The notes: generated by a model from the letters alone, not told the origin. A stretch of 64,000 bases of DNA from Tenrec ecaudatus (GCF_050624435.1 NC_134542.1:111273677-111337676), one strand, 5' to 3'. Counted from the first letter of the stretch, positions 34,561 through 46,268 are shown. Numbers and translations: made by a program.

Positions 34561-37200
34561 TTATTATTTTAGCCAGTGTTGTGGGGAAAATCAAGGTTCT
34601 AGAATAATGAGAGTGGGGGAAAAAATTGAAATGCATGGCATCACAACAGAAACAATTGAAAGTAGAAGGATAACAGAATATCACAAAGAACTGTTCTATA
34701 AGAATTTTTCAAACCCAGAAGAAATGGACAATTTTTTAGAAATATCCTACCTACCTAAAATAACACAGACTGATGTAGAAAATTTGAACAAAACCTTGAC
34801 AATATTGAAATTGAACAGGCCATTAAAGTATTCCAACAACATCAATAACAAAAGTCTTGTCTCAGATGGCTTCAGTGTAGAATTTGATCAAACATTCTAT
34901 TCAAACTATCCTAAAGTATAGAAAAGCATGAAATAAAGCAACAATTATTTAATGAAGTGAGAACAATCCTGATAACCAAACCAGGCAAATACATCTCTAA
35001 ATGCAAAAGAAAAAAAATTATAGTCAAAGGACCTTCATGAATATGGATAAGAATGTGATCATCCAAATACTAGCTAATAGAACACAACATTAAAAATACA
35101 TTATGATCAAGTGATATTCATAAAAGGTAAGTATAATTGGCCCAGCATTAGAAAACAATTAGTGTAATCTATTACATAAAGAAAACCAGAAAATGAATCT
35201 CATGACTTTAATCAATGAGAAAAGACACTTGACTAAATTCAAAACCCATACCTGATAATAAATCTTAGCAAAATAGGTCTATAATAAAAAAATTCTTAAT
35301 ATAATTAAGGGTACACACACACACACAAAGCAAACTTCCAACATTAATCACGACAGAGTGAGACTGAAACTTTCTCCTTGAGAAGGGAAAGAAGGCAAAG
35401 TTAGCCTTTATCCCCACTCCTATTAATATTGTGCTGAAAGCCTTAGTTAGAAATATAAGGCAAGAAAGCAAAATTAAATTCACCCAAATGGACAAATAAA
35501 GGTCCCTATTTTCAGATGATATCATCCTATACATAGAAAATCCCTAAGACTCAGCAAGAAAATTAATAAAGCACATAAAGTCAGCAAGTTTCAACCACAA
35601 AATCAGTCAGATTTATTTAACCTAACAAAGATAATTATGTCAAGGAAATAAAGAAAACAATAAAATTTATAATAGCCACTCTAAAGATAAAATACCTTAG
35701 ACCTAAGTTAAACCAGAAAACCAACACACTTATGCAAAGATAACTACAAAACATGACTCTAAGAAACGAAAAGAGACCTATGTAAGTGGACAACTCTATC
35801 ATGCTCATGGATTGAAAAAACGTAACACTAAGCAAACTGATCTACAGATACAATTCAACGTGGATCCTGAGTCCATTATCATTCTTTAAAGAAATGGAAA
35901 AATGAATCAAACTTCATGTGGAAAGGAAAGAGACTATCAAAGCACTACTAAAGAAAAACAAAATAAGAGGCCTTATATTCTTGATGACCTATTGTATAGT
36001 TATGGTTGTTAACCAGCCCCTAGTACTAGTAGAACAGACACATAGACTTGAGAACCTAGAAGTATATCCATTCACCTATGGACACTTTGGTTGTCATTTC
36101 AAGCCCGCCAATCACTCCTTGGAAGAAAGAAGAGACTCTGTTTCTGAGAAGATTAATAGCCCCAAAAATGGAACGTATGACTGCTAAGACTCTGAATTGA
36201 CATGATATCAATGCGGTTAGTTTTGATTTGGTTATGTTCAGCTGATATTTTGCTAGGGGACAAAAATCACCAAATGGGTAAGAGATGGTTTCTTTTGGAT
36301 ATCCGGTTGCAGAAAAATGAAATAAGACCCACATCTCACAGCATATACATATATTAAGTCAAAATGTATCAAAATTATAATTATAAAACCTAAAGTGTAA
36401 ATATCATAAATTAAAAATTAGGGGATATTTATGGGTTCTAATACATGGCATAACTATCATTTCAGAATAAATGAAAAGGAATAAAGAGCAGAATATAAAC
36501 TCAATGATCTCTTAAAATTCAGCCATTTATGATATTAAAATATTTCATCAAAAGAATAAAAAGACAATCCACAGACTTGGAAAATCAGGGGCAATAACAT
36601 ATTGGGCAACAGACCAATAACTAATTTATAGAAAATCCAACATTTCAACAACAAAAAGAGGATCAAAAGTCAAATTAAAAATATAACTTTGTCAGTTAAT
36701 GCCCTCTCTGATGCATGCTGGATCTGATCTGGTTCTCAACATTTTCTGTATTTTTGTTTTGTTTCTTATTTGTTCTTGTTAGGACTTATCTCAGAGGTCT
36801 CATGCCATTGTGCTCACCCTATTGAACTTGTGCTATATGTTTTCTGGTTGGTTTTTTTTTTGTATATGTAACCAAGATTGATTAACCCATAAGGACAGTG
36901 AGATGAATAAGGGTTTTGGGGTGGTGGTGGGGAGGATACAGAGGTATTGTTTGGGGAAGGGTTAAAAAGGAGACAATGTCAGGAAGTTGAGGAAAAAGAA
37001 GATTGTTTGGCAACTGAATATAATAGCAATTGTACACTGCTTAACATGATTGAACTATGGAATTATATGATATATTTATTGACTCCCAATTAATAATAAA
37101 TTTAACAAATTATGACAGCAGACAAGAACAGACATTTCACCAAGAAAGACATTCTGGTAGCCAGAAATCATGTGAGAAATGTTCATGAATATTCCCCATT
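34561..37200 (+). pseudogene. Old plus-strand L1 ORF2 remnant
   Basis: A 104-codon open stretch (34,607-34,921) matches the L1 segment just before and into RT: 'ITEYHKELFYKNFSNPEEMD', then 'LKLNRPLKYSNN', 'VSDGFSVEFDQTFY' (the SPGPDGF..E.Y.TF region, diverged). Downstream blocks follow L1 order. At 35,509-35,520 the codons give F-S-D-D followed by IILYIENP, the RT catalytic box with both aspartates preserved (normally FADD). Thumb and C-terminal text continues to 36,692. It is then broken by an inserted L1 3' end (36,693-37,111) and resumes at 37,130-37,200 (gacatttcaccaagaaagac). Many stops. Confidence 0.8.
36693..37111 (+). mobile_element. Old-type L1 3' UTR end inserted in L1
   Basis: Its terminal part (taacatgattgaactatgga, attatatgatatatttattg, then aataataaatttaacaaa) matches the 3' end of the old L1 UTR at 42.5-42.86 kb (cttaacatgattgaactatt). 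It is a different and older 3'-UTR type from the one at 19, 31, 38, 43 and 62 kb. Confidence 0.6.
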
Positions 37201-38105
37201 CCCAAGGAACTCTCCACCATCCAGTTAGTTCAAAGCACAGTGAGCCTAGATAGAGTATCAGTAGCTGGAAAGTGTTGAAATAGCAGAAAGCTTCATCCTT
37301 CTCACTGAAAGGAACTTACACAAATGGATACGCAAAATAGATATTGTAAGAATATCAATATGACCAGAATTACTTTACAAATTCAATGGAATTTGGTATA
37401 ATAGAAAGATACATGTTTAACAAGCAGAAAACAATCAGATTCCTATATACCAGTGAAGAAAGTGGGAAAAAAAAGTTTTAAAGACATCAAGAAAACATCA
37501 TTTGCAATAGAAAGAAAACACCTATACAAAGAAAACTACAAAAAAATTTATTACAAGAAACCAAAAGCAACCTAAACAAATGGAAGATTATCACATGTTG
37601 ATGGATAGAAAGAAAATGGCAATCTACAAATACAACACAATTCTGATACAAATTCCAACTTCATTCTTTAAAGAAATTGAAAGAAAATGCAAAAAACTAA
37701 TTACTAACATCATAATGGAAAGGAAGAGACCTAGGGTGAGCAAAGAGCTCCTCAAGAGGCCTTGCTCTAACTAACCTCATTACCTACTTACACAGCTGTG
37801 TTTCAGAAGAGCCTGCAACTGGTACAATGAAAGATAGAACAATAGAACAGGACATAAAACCCAGAAATGAAAACACCCACCTGTAGGTGACTGATTGATC
37901 TTCATCTGTAGAAGAATGAAATAGGTCCCAAATCTCAAAAACAAACTTGAACTAACAGCGATTAGAGATCTAAATGTAAACCCCAGAGCTATAAAGGTAA
38001 TCAATGAAAAACATCGGAGCAAACTTAAAGGCTCTATTTCAGGACACACACATACTACCAAATCTTGAAAAGGAAGCATCCTTGGTGAAAGTAAAAATAG
38101 ATAAC

Positions 38106-38315
38106 AGGGTGGGGAGGGTGGTGGGGAAAAGAGGAGCTGATACCAAGGGCTCAAGTAGAAAGAAAATGTTTTGAGAATGATGATGGCAACAAATGTGCTT
38201 GGCACAATGTATGTATGTCTGTATGTATGTATGTATGTATGTATGTATTTATGTATGTATTCTGATGAGTTGTACGAGACCCAAATAAAATGATTTTAAA
38301 AAGAAAAAAAATATG
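38106..38315 (+). mobile_element. L1 3' end nested in old L1, with expanded (TATG)n
   Basis: Starts in the purine tract (gggtggggagggtggtgggg), then gctgataccaagggctcaag, gtgcttggcacaatgtatg, an expanded (TATG)n, gatgagttgtacgagaccc and aataaaatgattttaaaaag. The surrounding L1 ORF2 text resumes right after the A-rich tail. Confidence 0.85.
38203..38262. repeat. (TATG)n microsatellite inside the L1 3' end
   Basis: About 14 tetranucleotide units with two point variants (tctg, tttatg). Unexpanded L1 copies carry only two units at the same place (e.g. gatgtatgtatggattg at about 38,889). Confidence 0.95.
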
Positions 38316-38419
38316 TATGCACATCAAAATATCCAAAGATTGGGAAAGAAATCTTTTTCAAGGATACATCAGACAAGAACAATTTCTAAAATCTATAGAC
38401 TTCTGCACCACCTCAACAA

Positions 38420-38957
38420 GAAGGTTCAGTATAGCAACAATGAAACTCAAAACCTTCCTCTAGTTCTTGAACGCTTCCTCCCCTCCCAATTATCATGATC
38501 CCAATTCTACCTTGAGGACCTGGTTAGACCAGAGGATGCACAGCGGTGCAATAGGGATCTGGAAACACAGGGATTCTAGGCTGGATGAACCCCTCAGGAC
38601 CAGCGGTGAGAGTGGCGACACCGGGAGGGAAGGGGGTGTAGAAAGGGAGAACTGATCTTGGGGATCTATGTGTAATCTCCTCTCTGGGAGATGGGCAATG
38701 GGAAGGTGGGTGAGGGGAGACGCCGGGCAGTGTAAGATAAGATAAAATAATGATTTATAAACGATTAAGGGTTCAGGGGGGAGGAGAGAAGGCGGAGGGG
38801 GAGGGAGGACTGATTCCAGGAACCCAAGTGGAAGGCGAATTTTGAGAACGCGAGGGCAACGAATGTATAAGGGTGCTTTACTCAATTGATGTATGTATGG
38901 ATTGTGATGAGTTGTATGAGCCCCAATAAAAAGAATTATTAAATTTAAAAAAGGAAA
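38420..38957 (+). mobile_element. L1 3' end, younger subfamily, nested in old L1
   Basis: ggttcagtatagcaacaatg, gaacgcttcctcccctccca and gaggatgcacagcggtgcaa are nearly identical to 44,268-44,400. It continues through the G-rich tract (38,773-38,810) to gagccccaataaaaagaatt. High identity to the 43.2 kb copy suggests both are recent. The 156-codon antisense open frame across it is not a gene. Confidence 0.9.
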
Positions 38958-39104
38958 AAACAATCCAATTAAAGGGTGGGTGGATAAAGAACATGAACAG
39001 AGATTTCATAAATGAAGAAACTTAAAAGGCTAACAAACACACTAGGAAATGCTCTCAACACAAAGATATGATATCTTCTTAAACCCACAATGATAATCCA
39101 TTAA

Positions 39105-39142
39105 AGAGAGAGTGAGAGAGAGAGAGAGGGAGAGAGAGAGAA
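39105..39142. repeat. (GA)n microsatellite
   Basis: Interrupted GA repeat inside the old L1 ORF2 remnant. Confidence 0.9.
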
Positions 39143-39467
39143 TAACAAATGCTAGAGAAGATGTGGAGAAATTGGAACTCTTCTACAATGCTGGAGGACT
39201 TGTAAACATGTGCAACCATGGGGAAAGTGATATGACAATACAATTGGAAATACAAATGCCATACCACACAACAGTACTTTACTGGGCGTATCTCCCCTGG
39301 AAGTAAGAGACATGAACAGACCGATATTATCCCACATTCATTGCAGCACAGTTCAAAATAGCTAGGAGGGGGAACAGCCCAAATTCCCATCATACTAAAC
39401 AAGTTGGTGCTTACATACAATAGAAGATTAGATACAATAAATTGCTACTTACATACCATGGAATACT

Positions 39468-39573
39468 TAAAAAACGAAACAAAAACTCACTGGTATGGAG
39501 TCAATGCTGACTCATAGGGAGCAGACTATGTTTACAGGAGTGGAATGTCTAGTCTTTCTCCTTGGTCCTGCTG
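39468..39573 (-). mobile_element. Partial SINE with 10-bp target duplication
   Basis: An antisense tail (aactcactggtatggagtca, tgctgactcatagggagc) sits between two copies of atggaatact (39,458-39,467 and 39,574-39,583). The left A-rich block (taaaaaacgaaacaaaaa) is the SINE 3' tail in reverse context. The duplicated site is old L1 ORF2 sequence, so the SINE came later. Confidence 0.8.
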
Positions 39574-39760
39574 ATGGAATACTACCCATTCCTTAAAAAC
39601 AAAACAAAAACAGTGATGAAAACACAAAACATCTCGTGACATGGATGGACCTGGAAAAAATTATCCTGAGTGAAGTTAGTCAATCACTAAATGTCAAATA
39701 CTAGATGAGTCCACTAACACAAGGCTAAAAGCCCAGAGGAAGGAAAATTCGGCTCTCAGG

Positions 39761-40265
39761 TAATGTAATCTTCTAATCTTGTCTCCCAAGCAATGAGTTA
39801 GTGAACCTTTCTAGAACCCATTCACCACTTCACCTGAGGAAGTCCCATCACAGGTGTGGCCCATTTCTCAAGATGAGGGAGAGGGAGAAGACCAACCAGC
39901 TGCTGCTCTACAACATAGTTCGAAGGTCACCCCAAATCAACAGACACTTCTATAAAAGTGATAAATGCACCTTACCAGAAATCTTACGTTTGTCTAAGAG
40001 AAGGCAATTCCACTGCTGGTGGTCATTAAACTGGGTGCAGCAGCCCGCCACCTGGGGGAAATTTGCTGAATAATACTGACATAAAACCTAAAGGGAGACT
40101 AAACCTGGCGCTGAGTTCCTACTTTCTGTGCAGTCAGTGGTGACCCAGGCTGTGTGCTATAGACTAATGGGACTTTACATTCTGTCTTTTCAGGGGGCAC
40201 AGCATTCTTTATAGGCCACACCAAAGTAATCTTATTTGGAAACCCCAATAACCTTTACCTTAAAT
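39761..40265. other. Unassigned interval
   Basis: A 90-codon open frame (39,801-40,073) shows nothing recognisable. The first part may still be L1 3' sequence. Confidence 0.4.
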
Positions 40266-40438
40266 CAGAGGTTCTCAACCTGTGGGTTGTGACCCTTTCA
40301 CAGGGGTTGTCCGATTCATAACAGTAGTGAAATTACAGTTATGAAGTGGCAATGAAAATAACTTTATGGTTCAAGGGTCACCACAACATGAGGAGCTGTA
40401 TTAAAGGGTCGTGACATTAGGAAGGTTGAGAACCACTG
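40266..40438. mobile_element. SPIN-type hAT MITE, complete
   Basis: Inverted ends cagaggttctcaacctgtgg (left) and gaaggttgagaaccactg (right) enclose a 173-bp element with the SPIN-like interior (acagttatgaagtggcaatg, gggtcaccacaacatgagg, agctgtattaaagggtcgtg). Flanks ccttaaat (40,258-40,265) and ccttaaac (40,439-40,446) form an 8-bp hAT target duplication with one mismatch. It is non-autonomous; a hAT transposase acting in trans would have moved it. Confidence 0.9.
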
Positions 40439-40930
40439 CCTTAAACTCACCTGTAGCCGATTTGAGGCACTGGTGTGCTTCCTTGTACTTCAGGCTGAAA
40501 TGCCCTGGTGTGAGAAGAAGCAGATGAACTCTAAAGTTATGAGATTGACGGTCACTGGACTTTGACTGAAATCTTTTGCTTTAAATGTACTCAGTGACTG
40601 GTAGCCAGGGTCTCTTATATATTTATGATTTTAATTTTCCATTTCATTTTTTTGATGACAAGTATTAGTCTTGCAGGCATGATTCTTCCTTTGTGAATAA
40701 GGGTTATTTGAAGTTTATCCCAATCCCCAACCCTCATTATTAGTGTAAGCAATGTCCACAGAAGTGTTTAATCTGTACAAGTCAACAATGCCTGTATTAC
40801 AGCCTAAAATCCAGCCTATATATGTATAATTTCATTTTCTCAAAATGTTTTAAATTCTATACCATTGGCTAACTTAAAAATGATATTACAAACAATTGTG
40901 TTATGGCATGTAGAAAATTTATAATGTTCT
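40439..40930. other. Unassigned interval
   Basis: No recognised feature. Confidence 0.45.
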
Positions 40931-41480
40931 TGTGATAGGTAGGTTTATTGTGCCAACCTGGCCTATGAACACATGTGGGATTAATTAAAGGGCAGCTTAA
41001 TTGAAGGGTGGAGAGATATAGTAAATGGCTCTGCAAGGCTAGCCTTTCTTGTCTCTTGCTCTTTGATGATCAGAGCACTGTGCAACTGCCTCAACTTGAG
41101 AGTGAAACTGCCTGAAGCACACCCAACTCATGGACTGTGTCACTGTAGTTGGAGGTTCCTTCAAGACCTGCTTTGCCACACTGCTGGTATATACATCATT
41201 TGAGCTGGGGACTGTCGAACCCTGAATTGCTCCACAGAAAACTCTGTTGTCTGCTTCCTTGGCTTGCACCCAGCAGCCCTCGCGAGTTGAAGGAGTTCCA
41301 GTGTATTAGCTGTCTCACAGAAGTGAGTTGTACTGAGCCATTTGTACTGCTCTGTAGGCTAATTAGTTGTTTATTTCTTATGTAGTATCTATCATCTATC
41401 TATCTATCTATCATCTATCTATATCTACTTATCTACAAAATCATAAGGTCTAGTTTCTCTAGAGGACCCTGTCTAACACA
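40931..41480 (+). mobile_element. Solo LTR, ERV-L type, perfect 5-bp duplication
   Basis: Starts TGTGATAGGTAGG and ends ...CCTGTCTAACACA (TG...CA). Exact duplication gttct at 40,926-40,930 and 41,481-41,485. Length 550 bp. It shares ttattgtgccaacctggcc and cacatgtgggattaatt with the 1.9 kb LTR. A tetranucleotide tract lies just before the conserved 3' block tagtttctctagaggacc. No internal retroviral sequence is attached, so it probably formed by LTR-LTR recombination. Confidence 0.9.
41386..41432. repeat. (ATCT)n microsatellite within LTR
   Basis: Interrupted tatc/atct units near the LTR 3' end. Confidence 0.9.
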
Positions 41481-41499
41481 GTTCTCTATTACAAAATAA

Positions 41500-42860
41500 T
41501 TGTAATGCCTCTAAACTGAACCAGAGACACATCTAGGTCATAGAATGGATTCTGGACTTGTATTTAATCAAAGTCCCAATCTAAGAAGAAATATTCTCTT
41601 ATGGCCTGGCCCTATTTGATGTTGACTTTCATGAAGAGATCACTGAGGATATGGGTGCTGTAGCAAAGTTAGGTGAAGAAGTTAGATGGTGCCCAGCTCT
41701 CAGAAAGAAAAACATCTGAATTCTTAAAGTCTTGTCTTAAAATAAGAAGCCATCTAAATGAAGCTTTAAGGACATCAACTTGGATGATCCAGGGAGTGTA
41801 AATAAGAAAATCCAAATATGAAGGAGGGAATGATTTAAAAGCATAAGTTGGTGAACATTCGGTTTGTAGAAGGCTACAGGTGGCAGTGGGAGTTCAAATT
41901 CCATTTGTGGGGTCCCCAGATGGAATTAGCTTCCCATGAATTCCCTCTGTCCATAGTCCAGGGATGTGCATAACCTTGCTGTCAGACAGAGAACATTATA
42001 AGTTTGATTACGGTATATTCCTATACGATCTATAACATTTATATGGTACATATCCACAAATGATTTTAAAATGAGTTATTTTAAATTCCTACACCCTGAA
42101 ACAGAAGGAAGTATTGTCAATACATTGCATTTTTTTCTATTGCGGGCTAATGTTTAATGATGATCAGCTTCATATTGTTATTTTGCAAATATAATAGCAT
42201 TTTGGGACCAAAAATTAAATAGTACTGAATTTTAAAAAAATATGTAATACCTGTTCAAATGTACCTATCTCTCTGCAGGAGAAAAGACTTTGGGACCTTA
42301 TTACAGAATGGTTACAACCAGGGAGCACTATAGGGTAATTCCAATCTGTAAAGCCTGGGTCATGAGGCACATTGATAAACTGATTACAACAGGTTTGCTT
42401 GGGATTTGTTTATATTTTTTAATATCTTTTTGAGATAAAATATTAAGAAAATGTTTTAAAAATGTATTACCTTATCATATGATCTCCCTTTTGACCCATT
42501 TAAAAGTTGTTTAAATTTTTAACATTTTTAGCTTTCTTTTTAATTGAGGTTTTTCTCTGTTTTGTTCGGTCATTGTTGTTGGGTTTTTTCTTCATTCGTA
42601 TGATCTTCTGTGACATATCCTAGATATGACATCTAGGATAAGTAAGCCTATAGAGACACCAATGGATAAATAATGACCTAGGGTCAAGGTGAAGGAAATG
42701 GAGAAGGAATGGGGAGCTCAAACAGTGAGTAACGGAAAGCAGCAAATGTTCTGAAATTGACTATGATGTTAGCATCACTTTTCTTAACATGATTGAACTA
42801 TTAAATTATATGACATGTGAATTATATGCCAAAAACTATTTTTAACAGTGTCCAAAAAAC
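41500..42860 (+). mobile_element. Old-type L1 3' UTR
   Basis: Shares with 49.7-50.2 kb: atgaagagatcactgaggat-like start, aagttagatggtgcccagct, gaagccatctaaatgaagc, attcggtttgtagaaggc, ttgctgtcagacagagaaca. The later part (tgatctcccttttgacccat, cattgttgttgggtttt, cttaacatgattgaactatt) matches 55.4-55.8 and 36.7-37.1 kb. Its middle keeps only one copy of a block that is tandemly repeated in the 49.7 kb copy. Confidence 0.75.
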
Positions 42861-43198
42861 ATTTTCATGCTAAAATAAATGTATGTGTTATCAGGGGTTG
42901 GGTGGGAAGCTGCATAATTAACTAACTAGAAGGTAGACCCATATTAATTTGGGAGAAAAAGAAGGCAAAAGAAAGAAACAAACAAATGAAATTTTGTTGG
43001 TTGTATTACTAAATGCTTTCAATATAGTAATAAAATGTTTTAAAATTTTTTAACCAAACCATGGCACATAAATAAATGTTTGACATAGTAATATGTGCAA
43101 ACAAATGCATATGACTTTGACTGTGCCCAAGTGGCACATAAGAACATGGCTTTGACAGAAGCAACATCAACACGCTGATAAGCAGAAAAGCCACTAAC

Positions 43199-44812
43199 AT
43201 AGATAGGCTGGACAAATAATGAGAGAAGAAAACAACAGGAACAACGGTCCTGGAGGGACATGACAGCGTGGGAGGTAGGGGAAGGGAGGAGGTGTCACCC
43301 AACACAGGGACAAGGGAACAACGAGTGGTTCAAAACCAGAGGAGGGAGGGGAGGGAAGGACTGGTAGGGAGTGACCAAGAGCAAGGTAACTGAGAGGAAT
43401 TACTGAAACCAGAATGAAGGCTAAACATGGTAATGGGTCGGGAGGAAAGCGAAAGGAAATAGAGTAAAGGAGTAGGAGGCAAAGTGCATACAGAGAAGCC
43501 TAAATACAGACATGTACATATGTAAATATATTTATGATTATGGGGGCAATAGATTTATATGCATATATTTATAGGTTCAGTAGTAGGGTAGCAGATGGAC
43601 ATTAGTCCCCCTCATGAATAATCCCCCAATACAATAGCACCTCGCCTTGCTAAACAGTCATTGCAGGATACCCATCTTCCCGACATGATCACTGAAGACA
43701 GACGTGTGTGTAAGCAAATGTGGTGAAGAAAGCTGATGGTGCCCGGCTATCAAAAAGATATAGTGTCTGGGGTCTTAAAGGCTTGAAGGCAAACAAGCGG
43801 CCATCTAACTCAGAAACAACAAAGCCCACAGAGAAGAAGCACATGGCCTAAGCGAATACAAGGTGTTGAATGGACCATGTAGCAGATAGAAAGGAACAAA
43901 AACAATCATTGTGTGATCACCTTCCTCACATAATTGCTGAAGACGAAAGTGTGCATAAGCAAGTGTGGCGAAGAAGGCTGATGGTGCCCGGCTACTGAGA
44001 GATATAGCGTCTGGGGACTTAAAGGCTTGAAAGCAAACAAGCGGCCATCTAGCCCAGAAGCAACCGAGCCCACACGGAAACAGCACACCAACATAGGTGA
44101 CTGTGAAGGACAGAGGAGACCAGGTCTCCAACAACAAAGGTGGGGTGGTGGTGAGAATCACATCACCGTGAATGAGGGGGAGTGCGTGATGGGGACCCAA
44201 TGCCCATTTGTAGACAGCTGGACACCCTTTTCAGAGGGGTAGTGAGGAGGAGATGGACCACTCAGGGATCAGTATAGCAACAATGAAACTCAAAACCTTC
44301 CTCTAGTTCCTGAACGCTTCCTCCCCTCCCAATCATCATGACCCCAATTCTACCTTGCCTTGCGGACCTGGTTATACCAGAGGATGTACAGCGGTGCAGT
44401 GGGGACCTGGAGGCACAGGGAATCTAGGACAGTCGAACCCCTCAACACCAGCAGTGGGAGTGGTGACACCAGGAGGGAAGGGGTTGTAGAAAGGGAGAAC
44501 CGATCTCGGAGATCTATGTGTAACCTCCTCTCTGGGAGATGGGCAATGGGGAGGCGGGTGAGGGGAGACGCCGGGGAGTGTAAGATAAGATATAATAATT
44601 ATTTATAAACTATCAAGGGACCATGGGTGGGATCGGGGAGGGAGGGGGATGGGGGGGAAAAAAGAGAAACCGAGCTGATTCCAGGAACCCAAGTGGAAGG
44701 TGAATTATGAGAATGACGAGTGCAACGAATGTATAAGGGTGCTTTGCTCAATTGATGTATGTACAGACTGTGATAAGAGCCTTATGAGCCCCAATAAAAA
44801 GATTAAAAAAAA
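43199..44812 (+). mobile_element. Young L1 3' UTR, about 1.6 kb, with internal duplication
   Basis: Starts gataggctggacaaataatg and runs without break to gagccccaataaaaagatta plus poly-A (44,790-44,812). It contains a tandem duplication of about 244 bp: gaagaaagctgatggtgccc at 43,727 and gaagaaggctgatggtgccc at 43,971, each followed by ttaaaggcttgaa and caaacaagcggccatcta. The sense G-rich tract (44,630-44,662) precedes the poly-A module. Together with 38,420-38,957 it defines the least diverged L1 subfamily here. Open frames on either strand are chance. Confidence 0.9.
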
Positions 44813-46129
44813 AGAATATCATACAGGAAGAAATCAAAAGCTCATTAAAAAGACACATACATTAAAAAAATAAATGTTTGAAACTTTAAAGAATTAAATA
44901 AACACTGAATATCAATCAAGTGAAATATGGAGCATGTGTGGAAAGGAGTGGTGGTGATCACAGAGTCTTTTCCACTTGGACTCTAGTGCAGAAAAACTAT
45001 ATACTTATTCTGCTTGTTTCTAAAGAGCAAACGATGCATAACAGTTACCGTTACAGGAGAGGAAATTCTATGTAATCAATGGAACAGGTTCTTTATGCCG
45101 GGGTCTGATCCAAATTGGAAAGGGCTTTGTGAAACACAGCAAGATTACTGTTTTAATGCCCTGTGATAGCCGTAGGACAAAGAGGCACTTAGGGTTGAGG
45201 GAAGCACAAGAGCTTTTCCAGGGCATTTCTCTGAGGAAACATCCTTTCCACTGGCTAGTCATGGCAGATCTTACTTGGGAAATGATTGCTTTATATTAGA
45301 TCTAATCATGATTAGGCCAATCAAAATTGACAAACCACTGAGAATTGTGTTCTAGCCCAGTTGACACACAACTTTAATTATCGCACACTGTGAAGAATGC
45401 AACCCGTGTCACCGAGCAATATGTGTGAAAATTGTTGAATGATGAGCAATTTTGCTGTGTGAACTTTCACCAAAAGCACAAAAATTATTCTTCTATCAGT
45501 CAAATCAAATTCCAATTATTCAAACAACTGGTTATTTTTCATGGCTTCATTCTTGAGATTGCTACATAGCAGAGATGCTTCTAAAACTGTGCTGGGTTAA
45601 TTTATACTTGAAGAAAGGTGGGAAATGTTTTAGCTTTGCCTATAAAAATCACTTACTGACTGAAGTATATTTTTCAAATGAAGGGGAGAACCCAATAAGA
45701 GAAAATTGTGAACACCATTTTCAGAAGTCAATATATATCAACATGTCTATCACACTATCAATTTGCTCCCTTCATAGTGTACCTTCTTCAGCAAATTTCA
45801 TAGTACAAAATATTTTAAAATGTTACCTAAAATGTGTTCCGCTGATCCACAGCAAGTCAAAGAATCGTAGGGGGGACATTTGCCCTCTCGTTGTGTAGAT
45901 GGAGTCCTCAGGGCTAAGTCACCACAGAAGTGGGCAGGGAATGTGAAGACTTGTCCTCTGTCAGTTCTAACCTTTACAGTTGGTTCCTGAAACTAATAAA
46001 CCATGGCCCTTGGCCATTCTACTTGAAGGGTGTTCGTGTGTATGACTAAAAGCAAATACAAACATTATGGATATTCAATTAATATTCCATGCTACTTTCC
46101 CGCATACGTTTTAGTGGATCCTTATCATC
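44813..46129. other. Unassigned interval
   Basis: A 107-codon frame (45,575-45,898) lacks any recognised motif. No repeat family identified. Confidence 0.45.
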
Positions 46130-46268
46130 TCCCCTATCGTCAAACGCCCACACCCACTCTCATCGCATGGGTCTCAACTCCGAGGGACCCTGTGTAGGAT
46201 CGCTGGAAGCATGCTGTCGGCCGCAGCTTTCCCCAAGAATGCCTGTAGACTTGAACCACCAACTTGAA
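46130..46268 (-). mobile_element. Diverged SINE, antisense
   Basis: catcgcatgggtctcaactc, gggaccctgtgtaggatcgc and gacttgaaccaccaactt follow the antisense order tail, body, head of the afrotherian SINE. Strongly mutated. Confidence 0.5.

Larger units (their letters stand above)
37330..39760 (+). pseudogene. Second old plus-strand L1, ORF2 3' half, with nested inserts
   Basis: Starts in the RT/thumb region (about 37,330, after a scrambled ~100 bp). Landmarks: cagattcctatataccagtg (37,438), a 64-codon open piece at 37,580-37,774, the ORF2 C-terminal part at 38,316-38,420 and 38,958-39,100, and the final blocks tagagaagatgtggagaaat, tctacaatgctggaggact, ccacattcattgcagcacag, catggatggacctgg (39,152-39,656). 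Three younger insertions split it: L1 3' ends at about 38,106-38,315 and 38,420-38,957, and a SINE at 39,468-39,573. No intact frame remains. Confidence 0.8.

Noticed and set aside
38203-38262. Tandem repeat as a possible CRISPR-like array
   Set aside because: Simple tetranucleotide microsatellite without spacers.
38493-38963. 156-codon minus-strand proline/leucine-rich frame
   Set aside because: Antisense of the purine-rich L1 3' UTR, which yields P/L/S-rich peptides in every copy.
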